Positions 25,905-38,920 of a stretch of 64,000 nucleotides of DNA are shown here, piece after piece. A program made the position numbers and the translations under genes. The stretch lies in contig NC_053406.1 of NCBI RefSeq assembly GCF_016859285.1, forward strand, positions 7,619,001-7,683,000. The letters are read 5' to 3'. Below the pieces are notes generated by a model. That model saw nothing but the letters and a program-made list of their open reading frames with translations. It had not been told where the DNA came from and did no database searches. Each line of letters begins with the position of its first letter. Position 1 is the first letter of the stretch. This DNA is from Xiphias gladius (taxonomy: Eukaryota; Chordata; Actinopteri; Istiophoriformes; Xiphiidae).

Positions 25905-28900
25905 AGACACACACACACAGACATACATACACTGCACCTCCTCTACCCATGGCCTCTATGGTGCCTTCAGCCCTCCTTCCTCCCATTGTTCACTCTTCCA
26001 GACGACATAGATCAGAGAAAAAACATCAATTTAATTCACGTACTTCCCCTTCACTGCAACTCTGGGGGGGGGGGGGTTAAAGCAACACAAGATCCTTCAA
26101 ACACAGTTAGAAACACCCACAGGGGCAACTGCAAACACTCAGCCCGCACAAAAACAAGTTAATCAGAGTACGCAGCAATTTTTCAATTTTTTTTCCATTT
26201 AATGGGAACACACAAATACAAGCAGAAAAACGACTGCAGAGTTGATGAGCAACAAAGGTTTGGAAAGGTATGTGTAATGAGATACAATCAGAGATGTGAC
26301 TGGAAATGAGACTTAATGATCAGTGAAACATACGTGACAGGCGGAGGATGGAGGTTTAAGAGAGAGGGGAGGAGGGGGAGAATATGGGAAGTGGGAAGTG
26401 TTGACAGACTGGAGGTGGATTAATGACAGATAGTTAATGATGAGCAGAGGGAGAAGGAGTGGAGAGGAGAGGTGTGAGAACAGAACATAGGAGGTGTGTG
26501 CAGTTTTCTTTGAGTGTTATTTGACTTTTATCACTGCTCAAGTGGACTACTTAACGAACGATGGGGACAAAAGAGATGACACAGAGCGTGGGCACGATGA
26601 AAAAATTTACTCAAAGTAAAAGGAAGTGAGGGAAACAGAGATAAAGATAAATGCAATATAAATACAATCCTTGTCTGTGAGGGTGTCTTTTCCTGCTGTC
26701 TTTGCAGAAGCGTTGACACTGGTAGCATAAATATTCATAAGAACGCATGCATGGACAATATATGCAAGTGCATATTTGTGTGATTGTTTGAACACATTTA
26801 AGAAAGTGGGACAAATCCTGAATTTGGTCCAACTGAGAGGTACAGATTAGCCGCCATCTATTTTTTTGGTTGCTATGAGCATTCATAGCTCATTCCAAAG
26901 GCTAAACAACCAGTCTGAAGTCAGCAGTCACAGTTCCAAAGGCTTAGCTGAAGGCATAGCTCCGCATAAAGCACATCTCCCAACAGATGATCACGACGTG
27001 GTTTACAAAATGACGTAAATATATTGAAAACGTGTCTTTGTGGTAAAGAAAAAACATTTACAGATTGTGCACTGCTCTGTGAGTACTGTGGAGACTGGCC
27101 TGTGAGCAAATTATTAAGCTAAATTTGACACACATCAAATTATTACACAGTTCTTAAACAAAAATTTTTGGTCATTGATAGTGCATAGTGTTAAAGGAAC
27201 CTATCTCCGAGAGGAGTTTTCTTAAAGTGAGCCTCTGGAAGTTATACTGAACACTGCCAACTATGGCCACAAATGGCAATTACGGGATAACGGTGAGAGA
27301 GAAGAGTCATAAAGTCAGTGCACTGACCCAGTAATGTCCAGCTATAAGTTTATTAACATTAGCCACCACAAGCTACTGGCCATACCAGACCAGAAAAGGC
27401 TGTAGAGGCAAAACCTTTTGAGTGTACTGAGGAAAGGGGGGTGTTTTTTCGCTTATAGATTCAACTTTTTATTTGTAGGACAAAGATTATCATTTTTAAG
27501 TTATAGTCTCACTTTATAGTCCGTCTAGAACACAACAGAAAACGAGAGAAGGGAATTCCTGATATACACCTCATTAGTTTTTGCCTGCAGAAATTCCTGA
27601 AGTAATTCACATTTCATCGTCTGATGCTAGTAGATATTTACGTTCCTCAACAGTAAAGGACTTCATGAAATCATTACGTTCTTGCTGGATGTCCTGACAA
27701 ATGTTTAATGTCTGCTATTATCGTGAATGCAGTGCTTCCTCTGGAGAAACAGACTCATGAATCAAATAACGTCTCTCTGCCTCCCACTGCCCCTCCTTCT
27801 GCACTGCCTGCGGTAGGGACCACGTTTCCTCAGGGGCACTTTTGCTTACACACATTACACACACTCACCATGTACTGTATGTGCACATGAACAGGAGTGA
27901 ATGCCTACTGTCAGACACGCAAACACACACGCTGGAAAATTCATAATTCATGCGTGCGTGAAGACATTTACCCTCGGGCTCACACACAGTTCAGAACACA
28001 TTTCATATGTTATTCACATGGACATTTTCTTCATCTTCTTATCTAATACTACAGAAATAATACATATATGTGTGAGTGTGTGTCTGTGTGTACAAATATT
28101 TTAGTCTTTTAATGGTAGTCTATCTCTTGCTTACTTTGAATTAGCTCTTGGAGCAGGAAAGTGTTTTGCATTGAATTTAAATATTACATTTTATTCTTAT
28201 CCACTCACATATGAGGGAACCTAGCTTCATGCCCCCACTCACCATCCCCCTCGTAATCAAACGCGCACAAACATACACACACACACACACACTTAAACGT
28301 AACATGGTGTCATATACAGAATAGAGATTGTAGCAGCATAGCCAGACGATGCAGCACTGTTGCAGCATTACAAGAAAGACAATTTGCATGCCACCAGGCT
28401 TCCTCTCGCTCTCTGACAGCAACTACACACACACACACAAATGTATAACTATTCTACACGTAACACAAATAAATACACACACAGACAGCAATATTTTCCT
28501 CAAGTTTAAAAAACAGAGAGGACAAAGATTATTTTCCAAAATTAATTTCCACTTCAGTTGATTGTTTTTTGCATGCAGATCACAAGTGTCATATCTAACC
28601 TGCAACTCACACAGGCACCCTCGTCCAGCTGGAGAGTTCTCACGTAAATTAACACACTCACACACACTCACGCTCTTCCCATCAGTCATTTGGCTCCCAG
28701 TTTGCTGTTGTCAACAGCCAGCAACGGCAGCAGTAACGTTTCTCCTGTGTTTCTGCTCCAGTGGAAATGAGTGTGAAGCCTTACCTCGGCTCCCCTGCAG
28801 ATCCTTTACAAGCTGGGGTGAACATCTCGCAGTCAGAGGATGGTGCGGCATTTGCAGTGGACCAGCTTCCAGAGCAGGAGAGGTTGAGTGAATGTGTGTG

Positions 28901-29423
28901 AGAGAGAGAAGGAGAGAGAAGGAGAGAGAGTGCATATCGGGGGAGGGTACAGGGATAAAGCACAGGGTAGGGCAGAATTATGACTTGAGAGACAGCGAGA
29001 AAATGTGGGTGTATGTGTGTGTGAGAGTGGGAGATGGTGTTACCATGGAGAGAGCTACATCTAAACTGCTTTAAAGCCTTTCAAGTCCGAGGGAGTACAA
29101 GAGAGACAAAAAAGAAAGTCAGGCTGAAAGTCACAGGTGGTTTTCCTGTGTGAACAGGAAAACCTCCTGTTATTTCAATTTGGGAGTGTTCAGGCATTGA
29201 AGTCACATCAATAAAATAGCCTAAATTAGCAACTTTTGCGGGAGGGCGTTGAATGTATTTACATTCATTCAGGACAGTAGCTCCTTTTAAATTGGCTGAA
29301 TCAGTTGTATTTCTTTGATAGTAATTTACACGCTTCTGATGGAGGCTTTGCAGCCATTTTGCCACTGGTTTGGTGACACTTTCCCCAAGTGGGAGATATT
29401 GTGCTTATCAGATATTCCCGATA
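25103..29423. other. Non-coding stretch with simple repeats; no gene recognised
   Basis: Holds a 100-bp CA repeat (25,823), a G-run (26,065-26,078), purine-rich sequence (26,340-26,480) and short CA/GT runs around 28,070 and 28,275. A GC-richer segment at 28,730-28,890 has a possible acceptor followed by a 44-codon plus-strand frame (see findings) but no clear gene. Confidence 0.4.
25823..25920. repeat. (CA)n microsatellite, about 100 bp
   Basis: Almost pure CA dinucleotides with a CCAG interruption near the right edge. Confidence 0.97.
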
Positions 29424-30000
29424 TCTCCAACTGGGCATTACAACCCAGAGCCTGACGTGAACAGTTGCGTAATGATGATAAACAATATGATGTGAATGTG
29501 TCATAACTGGGATGACAGCTTCTATAGAGCCCAGGGATTTACCAAGCCTGCGCTTGCAGCCTCAGCAGCTATACAAAGCCAGAGAGCTGTTACCGCAGTT
29601 TGGTTGTTATCTCCGTTTCCTGGTTACTGCAAATGTTAAAGGTTGTTTTAACAAAAAAATAAAACATTTCTATTGTATAGTTTGTTTTTATATGGTAAAA
29701 AAGACATCGTAAAGTTAGATACCAGTCTTCACTCAATTTTGACCAGATACTGTATCTTGTTTTGGCTTTGTAGGACAGTATGACTATTACAGTGAATTAA
29801 TCCCTGTTCTCACCTCACAGCAATGCGTTAAAAAGGTTTACAGTAGAGGTCACTGATTTTTATATTTGACACACATTAACTCACAGAGAAAGAGGCAGTG
29901 ACAAACACATACACACAATAACCAACAAACATTATGGGATCACAGGTGTCAGTTATTCAATAAAGTAGATCTCCCATTGAAGTACAAAGGCTATCAGATC
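29424..30000. repeat. Dispersed direct repeat, copy 2 (about 577 bp)
   Basis: Partner of the block at 18,416-18,993, offset by about 11,007 bp and in the same orientation. The right end stops exactly where a (CA)n tract begins at about 30,004, so the repeat either ends there or was disrupted by microsatellite expansion. Confidence 0.8.
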
Positions 30001-30002
30001 AA

Positions 30003-30075
<73 letters not shown>
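30003..30075. repeat. (CA)n microsatellite
   Basis: About 35 uninterrupted CA dinucleotides abutting the right edge of the dispersed repeat. Confidence 0.97.
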
Positions 30076-30078
<3 letters not shown>

Positions 30079-31261
30079 CTTGTGATTGATGTGTGGCTCA
30101 GAAGCCACAGTGGTCCAATGATGGCCTAAACAGAAAAAAGAAACATCAGTCTCTCTAAAGTATTTTTTATTGATCTGGTTTCCTGCACGTGGCTCTGACA
30201 ACACACAGTGACACACAGCAGTCCTACAGAGAGAGAAACAGAGGGAGGGAAGGAAAGATGGCAGGTTTAATTAAATCCTTCCCCCCATAATGGATAGACT
30301 GGAGCAGAAACAACTGAGCCCACAGGTGCATGCTCATGCAAAGCCGCTGTCTCGGTGTCTCACCCCACACACACAGTTTATACAGTCACACCCACAGATC
30401 AGAGCGCCCTCCTTTCATTTGTTGTTTGTTTTGAGGATGTGTTTTCTTTTCCTCTAATCTCCAGGCAGTAAAGTGCTCAGAGATCCTTTGTCGGTTCTAA
30501 TTGGTCCTGCTGGCTGGGGTTGCCTTGGAAACCAGTTTAGAAAGTGTTGGCTGGAGGTCCGCCAAAGGTTGGAGTAATATTGGCTGTAATGGCCTACTGT
30601 AACCGACATTGTACTGCTGATGCAAATAGAGACACGTTAACATCGAAAATAGTTAAGCCCTGTGCTGTAAATGAACTTCAAATGCAACTCTAATGAACTG
30701 AACACACAGCTAACTTTTTGGGATACGGAGTGCAAAACCTTAATTTGAGAGGGAACAGCATCCAATGTTCCATTACTTAAAAGCAGGATTCAAATGATCA
30801 AAAATCGCAGGGGCTTGGGTTGGTGGTTTTGTGACAGCGAGTATCACGGTTGCATGCCGTCTGCCATAGGAACAACTCCCCCGCAGGCTTAAATCTGTCT
30901 CTGTGAGCTTCAGTAACAAGCAACATGTCTTAGTCTTTGTCAAGGTATGAGCTGATGGCACATGCCTCTGCCAGAGCTAAACGGGTCCTATTATATCTTA
31001 AGGAAATCAATTCAACCTTTTCTGTAAATAAAGAACCCCGGACCCTTTTCCATGGGCCAAAATATTTTCTTTACTCGGTGACACACACAAAAATACTACA
31101 CGTTGTGCAATTAACTTAGATCCTGATTATCATATTGTTGAACATTTCTGTATGGACATGTAATGGTGGGGGTGGCTGCCCAGAAATTAGAGGGGATACC
31201 TAGCTGTCCATAAGTCGAAGTGTCTGAACTGAACCCAAAATTGCCCCATTCACACGCCCCA
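30076..31261. other. Non-coding stretch, no gene recognised
   Basis: No domain-bearing frame, no strong splice pair and no recognisable repeat. Confidence 0.4.
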
Positions 31262-31360
31262 AATGTGTGTGTGAATGGGTGAATGTGGCATGTAGTGTAA
31301 AGCGCTTTGAGTGGTTGATAAGATTAGAAAAAGTGCCGTATAAATGCAGTCCATTTACAA
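31262..31360 (+). mobile_element. Teleost interspersed-repeat tail
   Basis: The blocks 'gtgtaaagcgctttgagtgg' and 'ccgtataaatgcagtccatt' match, from memory, the conserved tail of a repeat very common in fish genomes. Only about 100 bp of it is recognisable. Confidence 0.55.
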
Positions 31361-33544
31361 TTAGCTAATCCATATAAATAAATCAGCCAGAATAGCTGTG
31401 TATTCCATTCAAAATCAGCATCCTCCTAAACCATTTAGCCTGTTATAGTCTTTTGTGTGTGTAGTAGTTTCAAGAGCTCGAGATCTCCCATAAAGATGAC
31501 CTGTGCGAGAAAAATTCAAAGCAGAATGATCAAAGTCAATGCCACAGGGGCAAAAATATCCTGCTTTTTAGTTCCTTATTGGGGTCAACCCTCCAAAAAT
31601 GCTGGATCCTAAAATTTCCATAATGCAACTCATTTACATCATTTGTTACAGTAGACCCTCGCTTCCTGGTAAATGCCCATGTCTTTTACACTCCGTGCCT
31701 TTAGTTTAAATAAATACAGAAATTTCTAACCCTGATCACATCCCTTTGACATCATAGGGTTTATTTTTTCTCAGACTTGACACAATAGACATAATAGAAC
31801 TGTTTTCACATGAGAAGTAAACCTATTTTGATAAACACTACAGTCCAACTTTATTTGCTTGTATCTTTATTAAGTTCACAACTGGAAACAACCTCAATGT
31901 CCTCTTGATGCTGTATTGACTCGCCCTTTTGTTTAGATATTGATTATCGACTGGTCTCTCAATAGCTTTCCAGCGCTAGAGGTTAATGTATGTGGATGGC
32001 ACGTGGATATGTGTACAAAATATTTATTGCAAGCAATGCAATTGTATGTGTCTGTTATAGGGGAGATTTGGCTTTTTCCCTGCTCTAAAATTTGAACATT
32101 TTACTCACCTTACTTGCACCTGCAGTAGGTTTATACATTCCCTTTAATCGGGCTCTGAATCTTGATGAGTCCTCATCAAGGCCTTTCATGTCTCATCGGA
32201 TTTATGCCAAGGTCACAGTCACGTAGACAGCAGGAACATGTGTTATGGCAGCACAAACAGCTTGAGTACAAACAGAAATGTAGGCAAAAAGTGGAGAGGG
32301 AGGAAGAGTTAGGAGGGACAGAAGTAAAATGTCTGTCTGGTAGTAGGAAGATGATGACCCCCTCATTTAAGAGACCAGAGTAACTTCAATTTCCCTGCAA
32401 ACAGAATATTCTTAACTTCTAAGTATTCAGACCTTTTCACTATGAGGAATAGTGGGTTACAACTTTATATTTTCAACAATGGCTGCTCCTGACTCTCCAG
32501 TGAGCTGATCACAGAGCAGAAACCCTTAACTATGGAAAAGTGACAGACAGATGGGCTGACGGACCCCGCGTTATACCTGCCATAGCAAGGCGAATGGCAA
32601 AATAATGGACATGAAGCAAAAGAAGCTTTCATTTATTGCCCGTAACACAAACATTTATTAAAAATACAATATAAATGTAGTGTAAATGTCTATAAGTGGC
32701 TGTAAAATATAATTCAAAGGCAAACTGTAAACCATTTGATGGATCCCAATGTTGCATCTAGTGGATCAAATTATCTTGTTTGGGGTTTCTGTCTCCCAGT
32801 GAGGCCAAGAATGGCCCGTCGACTGACTGCACCCAGTGTGTACGCAAGGGCTTTCCCGTTAACAAGCATGACCAAAACATTCCCCATAACCAGTGACAGC
32901 TGCAGACACTACATAGGAGAAGAGAAATTAAAAAAAAAAAAAATCAGAAATTTTTTAAAAGAAAAATGAAATGATTGTAAGAAGAAAATAAATCAAGAGT
33001 CAGGGGTGCTGTGGTGCACTGACCATGTTGTAGAAAAGGAACCATTTATCTAACTACTTGGCTGACTGAAGCCAAGCTGCAGGTTCATCTGACACCTCAG
33101 TACTTTTAACAAATTGCTGGTAATTTTATTGATTACCTACACTATAAAAGGAACCTTTTCAATTTTGACACACAAGAACTACAGGGAGAAGTTTGCCAAA
33201 AGCCTTGTGGAGTTGGTTAATTTCCAGTGGTAACGAAAGACCGGTTGAAGGTGAAGCAACATGAAGTAAGGGAAGAAAGGAGGGGTGGTCAATACAGTTG
33301 ACTGCTGGTACCTGCATATGAAGTACATATAGTGCATAGCAAGCTGATATTTTTATGCCACCGTGCTAGTGACAGCAGTGGGTAGAGGCATTAAGTACAG
33401 TGTCTGAGACAGGTCGACGCACTGCAACTTAAGAAAACACATGCAAATAGACAAAACACAAGCAAATCAAGAAAACGTCGTCATCAGTTTGACAACAGGT
33501 GCTGCACACACACAACACAACCAGAAAGACAAATTCATTTCTTC
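31361..33544. other. Non-coding stretch, no gene recognised
   Basis: AT-rich. 31,580-31,640 shares a short phrase (aaaatttccataatgcaactc versus acatttcccataatgcaactc) with the LINE end at 14,575, suggesting another tiny repeat scrap. An A-run lies at 32,930-32,943. Frames are short and unconvincing. Confidence 0.35.
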
Positions 33545-34010
33545 ATATCTGGCACAAACTTTCACTTGGACTCAAGAATTAAGTCATTAGAAGGTTACTC
33601 CAGCCAGAGGATGAAACGTCACAGGTCAAGGTCACTGGGACTTCACTCAAGAATTCATGCGCTAACTGTGACAAAATTTCACAAAATGTTTAATAGGATA
33701 AAATGATGAAGTGATGGCATTTTATATCTAAAAGGTCAAAGGTCTACTTCACTGTGACATCATGATGATTTCTGGATATTATACAATGCCATAACTCAGG
33801 AACAGAATGGGTGATTGTGACCATATTTCACATTTGGTTGGATACTGAATCTTTCATGAAATTCCCTACAAGTCCTCACTACATATATTATATGAGTCTG
33901 GATAGACATGGATGTAAAGTGCAACTTGACTGGTTGGTGGAGGTTTTCATACAGTATCAGTATATACAGTATAGGGACTGTTTCATTTGTAGGTGAAATA
34001 CTCATAACAA
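33545..34010. mobile_element. Interspersed repeat, non-coding, tentative
   Basis: Contains internally repetitive phrasing (caaggtcactgggacttcac; aggtctacttcactgtgaca; gtgattgtgaccatatttca) that I recall from a repeat frequent in percomorph genomes. It has no coding capacity. Boundaries are approximate. Confidence 0.45.
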
Positions 34011-34562
34011 ACTTCTATCAATGATAATAGACACTGTAGGAATACTATACTGATCATTAAAACATTGTAAAGTATGTTAACGTCACTGTCAATTCACATA
34101 GTCTAGCATACTTTACTTTATAAATGCTTATAGGAATATTGTAAACTACAAGGCTTGATATCCTTGACACACACATCTCCTGTCACCTTCATAGCACAGA
34201 ATTAAAACAACATAATCAGAAACAAATTTCATGACATGACCTTTTGTATGCACAAAGACAAAGAATTAAATTTAGAATTAAATTTAGAAACATAATTATG
34301 AACCGCCAAACTTTTAATTCCTGTCAGTCAGTTTGTGAATGCACAGTATATAGTAGTGTCTATGTATGTCCTCTCACCATTTACACTTTTATATTTGATA
34401 AAATAGCGCAAATCTAAGTCGCTTACAAATCAAACAACTACATGGTTAAATTTAAGCAGTGCCAAGATTGAAGTGCAATGTTGAGAATGTAAAGGTTGTA
34501 GGATGGAGACAATCTGCTTCTGTGTACCAATTCTGAAGGGGGGGGCCAGTTTAATGAAAACC

Positions 34563-37500
34563 TCAGAGCCCCAGGACATCTTTCTGCACCTCGCAACCCA
34601 ACAGTGTATTTCCAGCTTCAGCACACTCTGCCACACATGCTGCTAACCCCCCCCCCACATAAGAAATCATAAGCAGAGGAGACTGAATGTTGGAAAACAG
34701 CTTTCAAACAGATTTCAATCAGCGAACACTGTTAAAACCAGCAGTTATTATTATGATTTTTACCATTCTGAGCACGGAGCCATGACACAACCTTCATAGC
34801 CAGAAGATCCCACTCTTCCTTAGAATCCATCTTGAGAGCATGAAGCCAGATCAGAGCCAGAATGGTCGCCCACACTTCCTTGTTGACCTAGTTCAGCAAA
34901 TCAAAGAAACACATGGAACAGGCAGAACAGGAGGGGAAAAAAAAAAAAATCAGACACAGCACAAAGGGAAAACACTGCTGGGGGGTTTTGAACAATCTTA
35001 CATCTTCATTATGTACGAAATAAAAGGTCAACAATTTCAGGGCATTTGAAAGCCAGATGGGTAGAATACAGCAGGAGGACATCATCAGCCACATTGTCAC
35101 TATGTTCTTGTCTCCTAAAATATTACTGCACAGACTTGAGTATATTGCCACACTCTTGTCTTCAGCTCATACAGAACACAGCAGAAAATATTTTAGCAGG
35201 TGTTCAGTAAAGGCACCATATCAAATATATTTTCTATTTTTTCACTGAGGGTGAAAGTGAGATCTTTTTTGCTGCAACTTAATACGTTCATAGATTTTAC
35301 TCTTAAATAGAGTAAATAATAAATAAGCAAACAGTAACCCACCGATGCAGGCTTTGGCTTTTCCACCTTCTCGCTGGTCTTTCCCAGTGCAGCAGCCGGA
35401 ACTGGATCTAGCAGCCAGCAGCCAGAGGCCTTCTGGAGGGAGACCAACCGCAGCAAAGGGTCTCTGGGTGGATGCTCGGGTCCAATTCTACTCTCACGAA
35501 AAACTATGTCTAAGAAGCAATCTAAAATAAAGAATAAACACAACAAATCTGAAAAGTCTGGAAGTAAAATATGAAATTGTATGCAATGTTGTATGCAACA
35601 TTGATTGAATTTTTTGGCCGCACGCAGGGCAGAACTCCACACCAAGCAGAAAAAATGTTTAACATATATTTTATTATGGACATTATTAGTCCGGACTAAA
35701 ATATCTTGTTGCAATATGCACTTTTAGATTGTGAATTTCTACACTGTAACAACTGTGAGGAAAAGTATGATTATGAATGTACTGATTTCACAGGCTGACT
35801 CATTGCCATGTTTGGAAGTAGACTTGGCGGGAAAATATACGTAAGGAAGTGTTTACCTACAGATAAGGGCAAGAATGTTCTGGAAGGGACACTGTCTTTG
35901 CCTGGTCATGTTGACCCTGATGTGTTAGATCTGTTGATGTTAATGTGGGTGTAACATCACGTAATATTGTTTCATCGTTTGGCTTGATCATCAAGAATGT
36001 AAAAATTGTTCTTGCAAAAGAAATGCACTGCTCAGTGTTAATACTGAGAAAAACATATACAAATATACAGATGTGTTTTAAAAAGTGGCTTTGATTTGTT
36101 ACTTACCTACCATCATCATGCAGGGTGAAGGAGAACGCTGCCAGGCTAGCTTCCCTTTCAAATAAGAAAAGTGAAATGAACTACTATTTATTCTCTTGCA
36201 AATTCTATTCAAATTACTGACTGATTACACAAGATTTACAGAAGCAACACTTATCCATTTACTGTACCTTCAGTACATCGACTTACAGATGTCAAAGGAA
36301 GAGACATTCAAATTATATATTGCATCAAAAATACTCAAACTTACATGTACACGTGCAGTGTTAAGGCGGTGAGTGTTTCTGGGTCAAATGGAAAAAATGC
36401 AGAGTATATCAAAGTTAGAATCAATATAACACTCAGTGGACTGTTTACCACAAAATATTTACCAAATTTACATGATATTTTTCATATGCTGTGCTTCAAT
36501 ACACTATCTAAGTGGTGGGGGACAGACCTTTCACTTATGTTTAGAAAAACACTCACGTGGTGTTGGAACATGTCTGCGCACCAGAGGTCCTTGAATCGGC
36601 TCGCTGTTGCTTTTGTTGACAGCAACAAAGGCAGTGAGGGACCTTCTCACTCCCGACTGGACACTGAGCTCCACCGTCTTCTTCTTCGCTACTCCATCTT
36701 GCTGTCCTCTGTGATATCTCTCCTCCATCTCCAGGGAGCGAATTAGAGTCTGAGCACCCAACCTGTGGACTGTTAATCTGCAGACAGGAGAGAGGAGTAA
36801 ACCTCACTACCCAGTAAATGACACCACATGTCTGCTGACTGATCAAAAACTGTGTCCTCTGCAGGTTTGAGACTGAAGCGAAGCTGGTTTTGAGAGGGAC
36901 GACCTGCCAAGCTGTACTTCACCGTCACGCAGCCCTCTGTTGCTTCTGAACTCATGACCTCTGAAAGCATGACAGTGTTACAAACCATGTTTTTGCTAAT
37001 GTAATGGCATACCTGATAAAAAACACACATTTAAAGGCAATTATTCACTCTGTTGGGTGGCAAATCCAGCCTCAGGTATTTAATAGGTATTCCACTATGA
37101 GCTGGTGCTGCTCCTACCTGTCCGGTGATCTGAACATAAACCAGTGACCTCTGACCCTGGAAAAGTGCAGTGATTGGTGGAGAGAGATGAGTGACAGACA
37201 CTCCTTTTGGTAAATCCCACTGAACTGAGATGTCCACCTCAGTTGGCTGCAGAGCAAACCGCAGCACCTGCATAACCTGATAAGTCGGTAACAAAGTTTA
37301 CAAAAACTTTAAAAAAGGTCTTTACTTACTCATCCATCTGGAGTCAGGAATTCCATTTAAATAAGTAACACAAGGGTATTTAACGGTAAAGTATGAAGAA
37401 CAACAAAGGTGTGTTAAGTGTGAGCTTCAAACAAAGCGCTCAGCACACAGGCAGCAGATTTAATAAACGGTGTGACTTGAATTCTTCCTCACAAGATTTA

Positions 37501-38920
37501 TCACTTCTTTGGGGTTACACACCTCACCGTCAGTAAAGACAAATAGCTAGGGAGGAGATTAATTTCACTTATCAAATGGGACAAGTTTCTACCCACTGGA
37601 CACCTGTTTCAGATTATTTCTAACACCTCTCCTTAACATACAGCGAGTGAGGGAACTCTAATGGATGGAATGCGAAAAACTGTCCAGATGTACTATGAGC
37701 GATGTAGCGCAATAAGGGGATGAGATGTTTTTTCACGCTGCTTGTGATTTCGCCCTCTGAAAATGAGCAAGTTTTAATAATTTCCTCAGCTAGAATGATT
37801 ATTCATTTGTGATTTGTATATATTTTATATAGGCTACTTATATAACCTTTAATAAGGAGTGATGTTGATTGCCTGTCAGTTACTGTAAGTTAGGCTACTG
37901 TCAGAATAACAGAGTTATCTTACAATGTAGCCAATACCTAGCTACTAGTCAGGTTTAAATTCACGGAGTTAAACCTAAAAGAAGATGTGAAAATAGAGTG
38001 TGTGTCTGGGTATACTGCAAAACAAATGCATTTGATGATAAATATAAATCAGTGGGAGGATGAGGATAATGAACTTTTTTAGCACAGCAGGCAGACAAAA
38101 CCTCAGCCCCTCATCAGCCTGCACAGCCAGCTCACTGACGTACTCCAGCCTGATGGAGGCGCTCTCTCCTGGAGGCAGACTGCCCACACTCAGACAGAAT
38201 ACATCTGGACTCTGCTCACTCTCCTCCAATAGGAAGGCCTGCTGACCGGAGCTCAGCGCATCATCATAGTCCTCATGGGCCTGGAGTACACACGACACAC
38301 GTGAGCAAACATTCACTGTGTTTGCTGTTTCTTTAAGATCCATTACAGTGACTAAGCCTCTACTGTCCAGCTCACCTGCTGTTTCTCCTTCACCTCAGCC
38401 ACAATCTGCGTCTGTCCAATCTTAGCACTGAAATGACAGACAGCCGCATCTCCAGGCAGAGGGAAGACAAAAACAGCTTCTAGTGGTTGGTCCTCCTTGT
38501 TCTCGTAGTTCAGTGGTCCCTCACCTCCAGCTCCACCTCGATGCTCTTCAGAGGATCTGGCCGAGAAACAGCGGATTGTTACTGAACAGTTAGTAAATTT
38601 GTACGTTTTTAATTCTGATTAGGAAAACCCCTTGCTGCCTCCGTGATGACCAAACAAACTCTGGCATGGACGAATATATCCAAACACATACACACCACCC
38701 CCCATTCACGAACACCCTCATTCTTGCACAGGGTCATACAAAAACAAAAATAACTTAAATGATCTGAAATAGTCAGCTCTTAAGCAGGCTGCTCCTAATA
38801 TGACAGCATGCTTAACACAGAATAAAAGGAAGCGTTTAGTTGTGTGATTTATGGAGACAAATAGCTTCCTGTACATGGTTCATTCTGGGGAGTAAGCAGA
38901 CCACAGGAGTCGGACATCAT
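34563..38920 (-). pseudogene. vwa5a-like copy A, broken
   Basis: Homologous to the intact VWA5A-type gene at 40,815-51,457, same strand. Recognisable exons: 1 (38,875-38,920, start MMSDSCGLLTPQNEP), 2 (38,376-38,556), 3 (38,081-38,280, truncated), 9 (about 37,479-37,546, truncated), 11 (37,118-37,276), 12 (about 36,853-36,958), 13 (36,557-36,777), 16 (35,343-35,509), 17 (34,764-34,887) and 18 (34,563-34,642, stop at 34,563-34,565). Lesions: exon 2 has lost 22 bp relative to the intact copy, causing a frameshift inside the VIT domain; exon 3 is fused to intron-5 sequence by a deletion; exons 4-8 (including the MIDAS part of the vWA domain) and 10 are missing; the donor after exon 12 is lost (GGGTAAAA became GTTTTTGA). 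Exons 14-15 are not recognisable. A possible unrelated exon-like segment with a donor lies at 36,113-36,160. The C-terminal exons keep their splice sites and frames, so transcription of a 3' part cannot be excluded, but no full protein is possible. Confidence 0.85.
37364..37477. repeat. 114-bp repeat shared by both vwa5a copies (copy A side)
   Basis: Matches 46,861-46,974 with about three differences and the same orientation. Here it directly abuts the truncated 3' end of exon 9 on its downstream side. In the intact gene the same block lies upstream of exon 9. The order is therefore changed (see findings). Confidence 0.85.

Noticed and set aside
35193..35714. 173-codon minus-strand ORF as an independent gene
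   Set aside because: It is exon 16 of vwa5a copy A (35,343-35,509) read through into its flanking introns.
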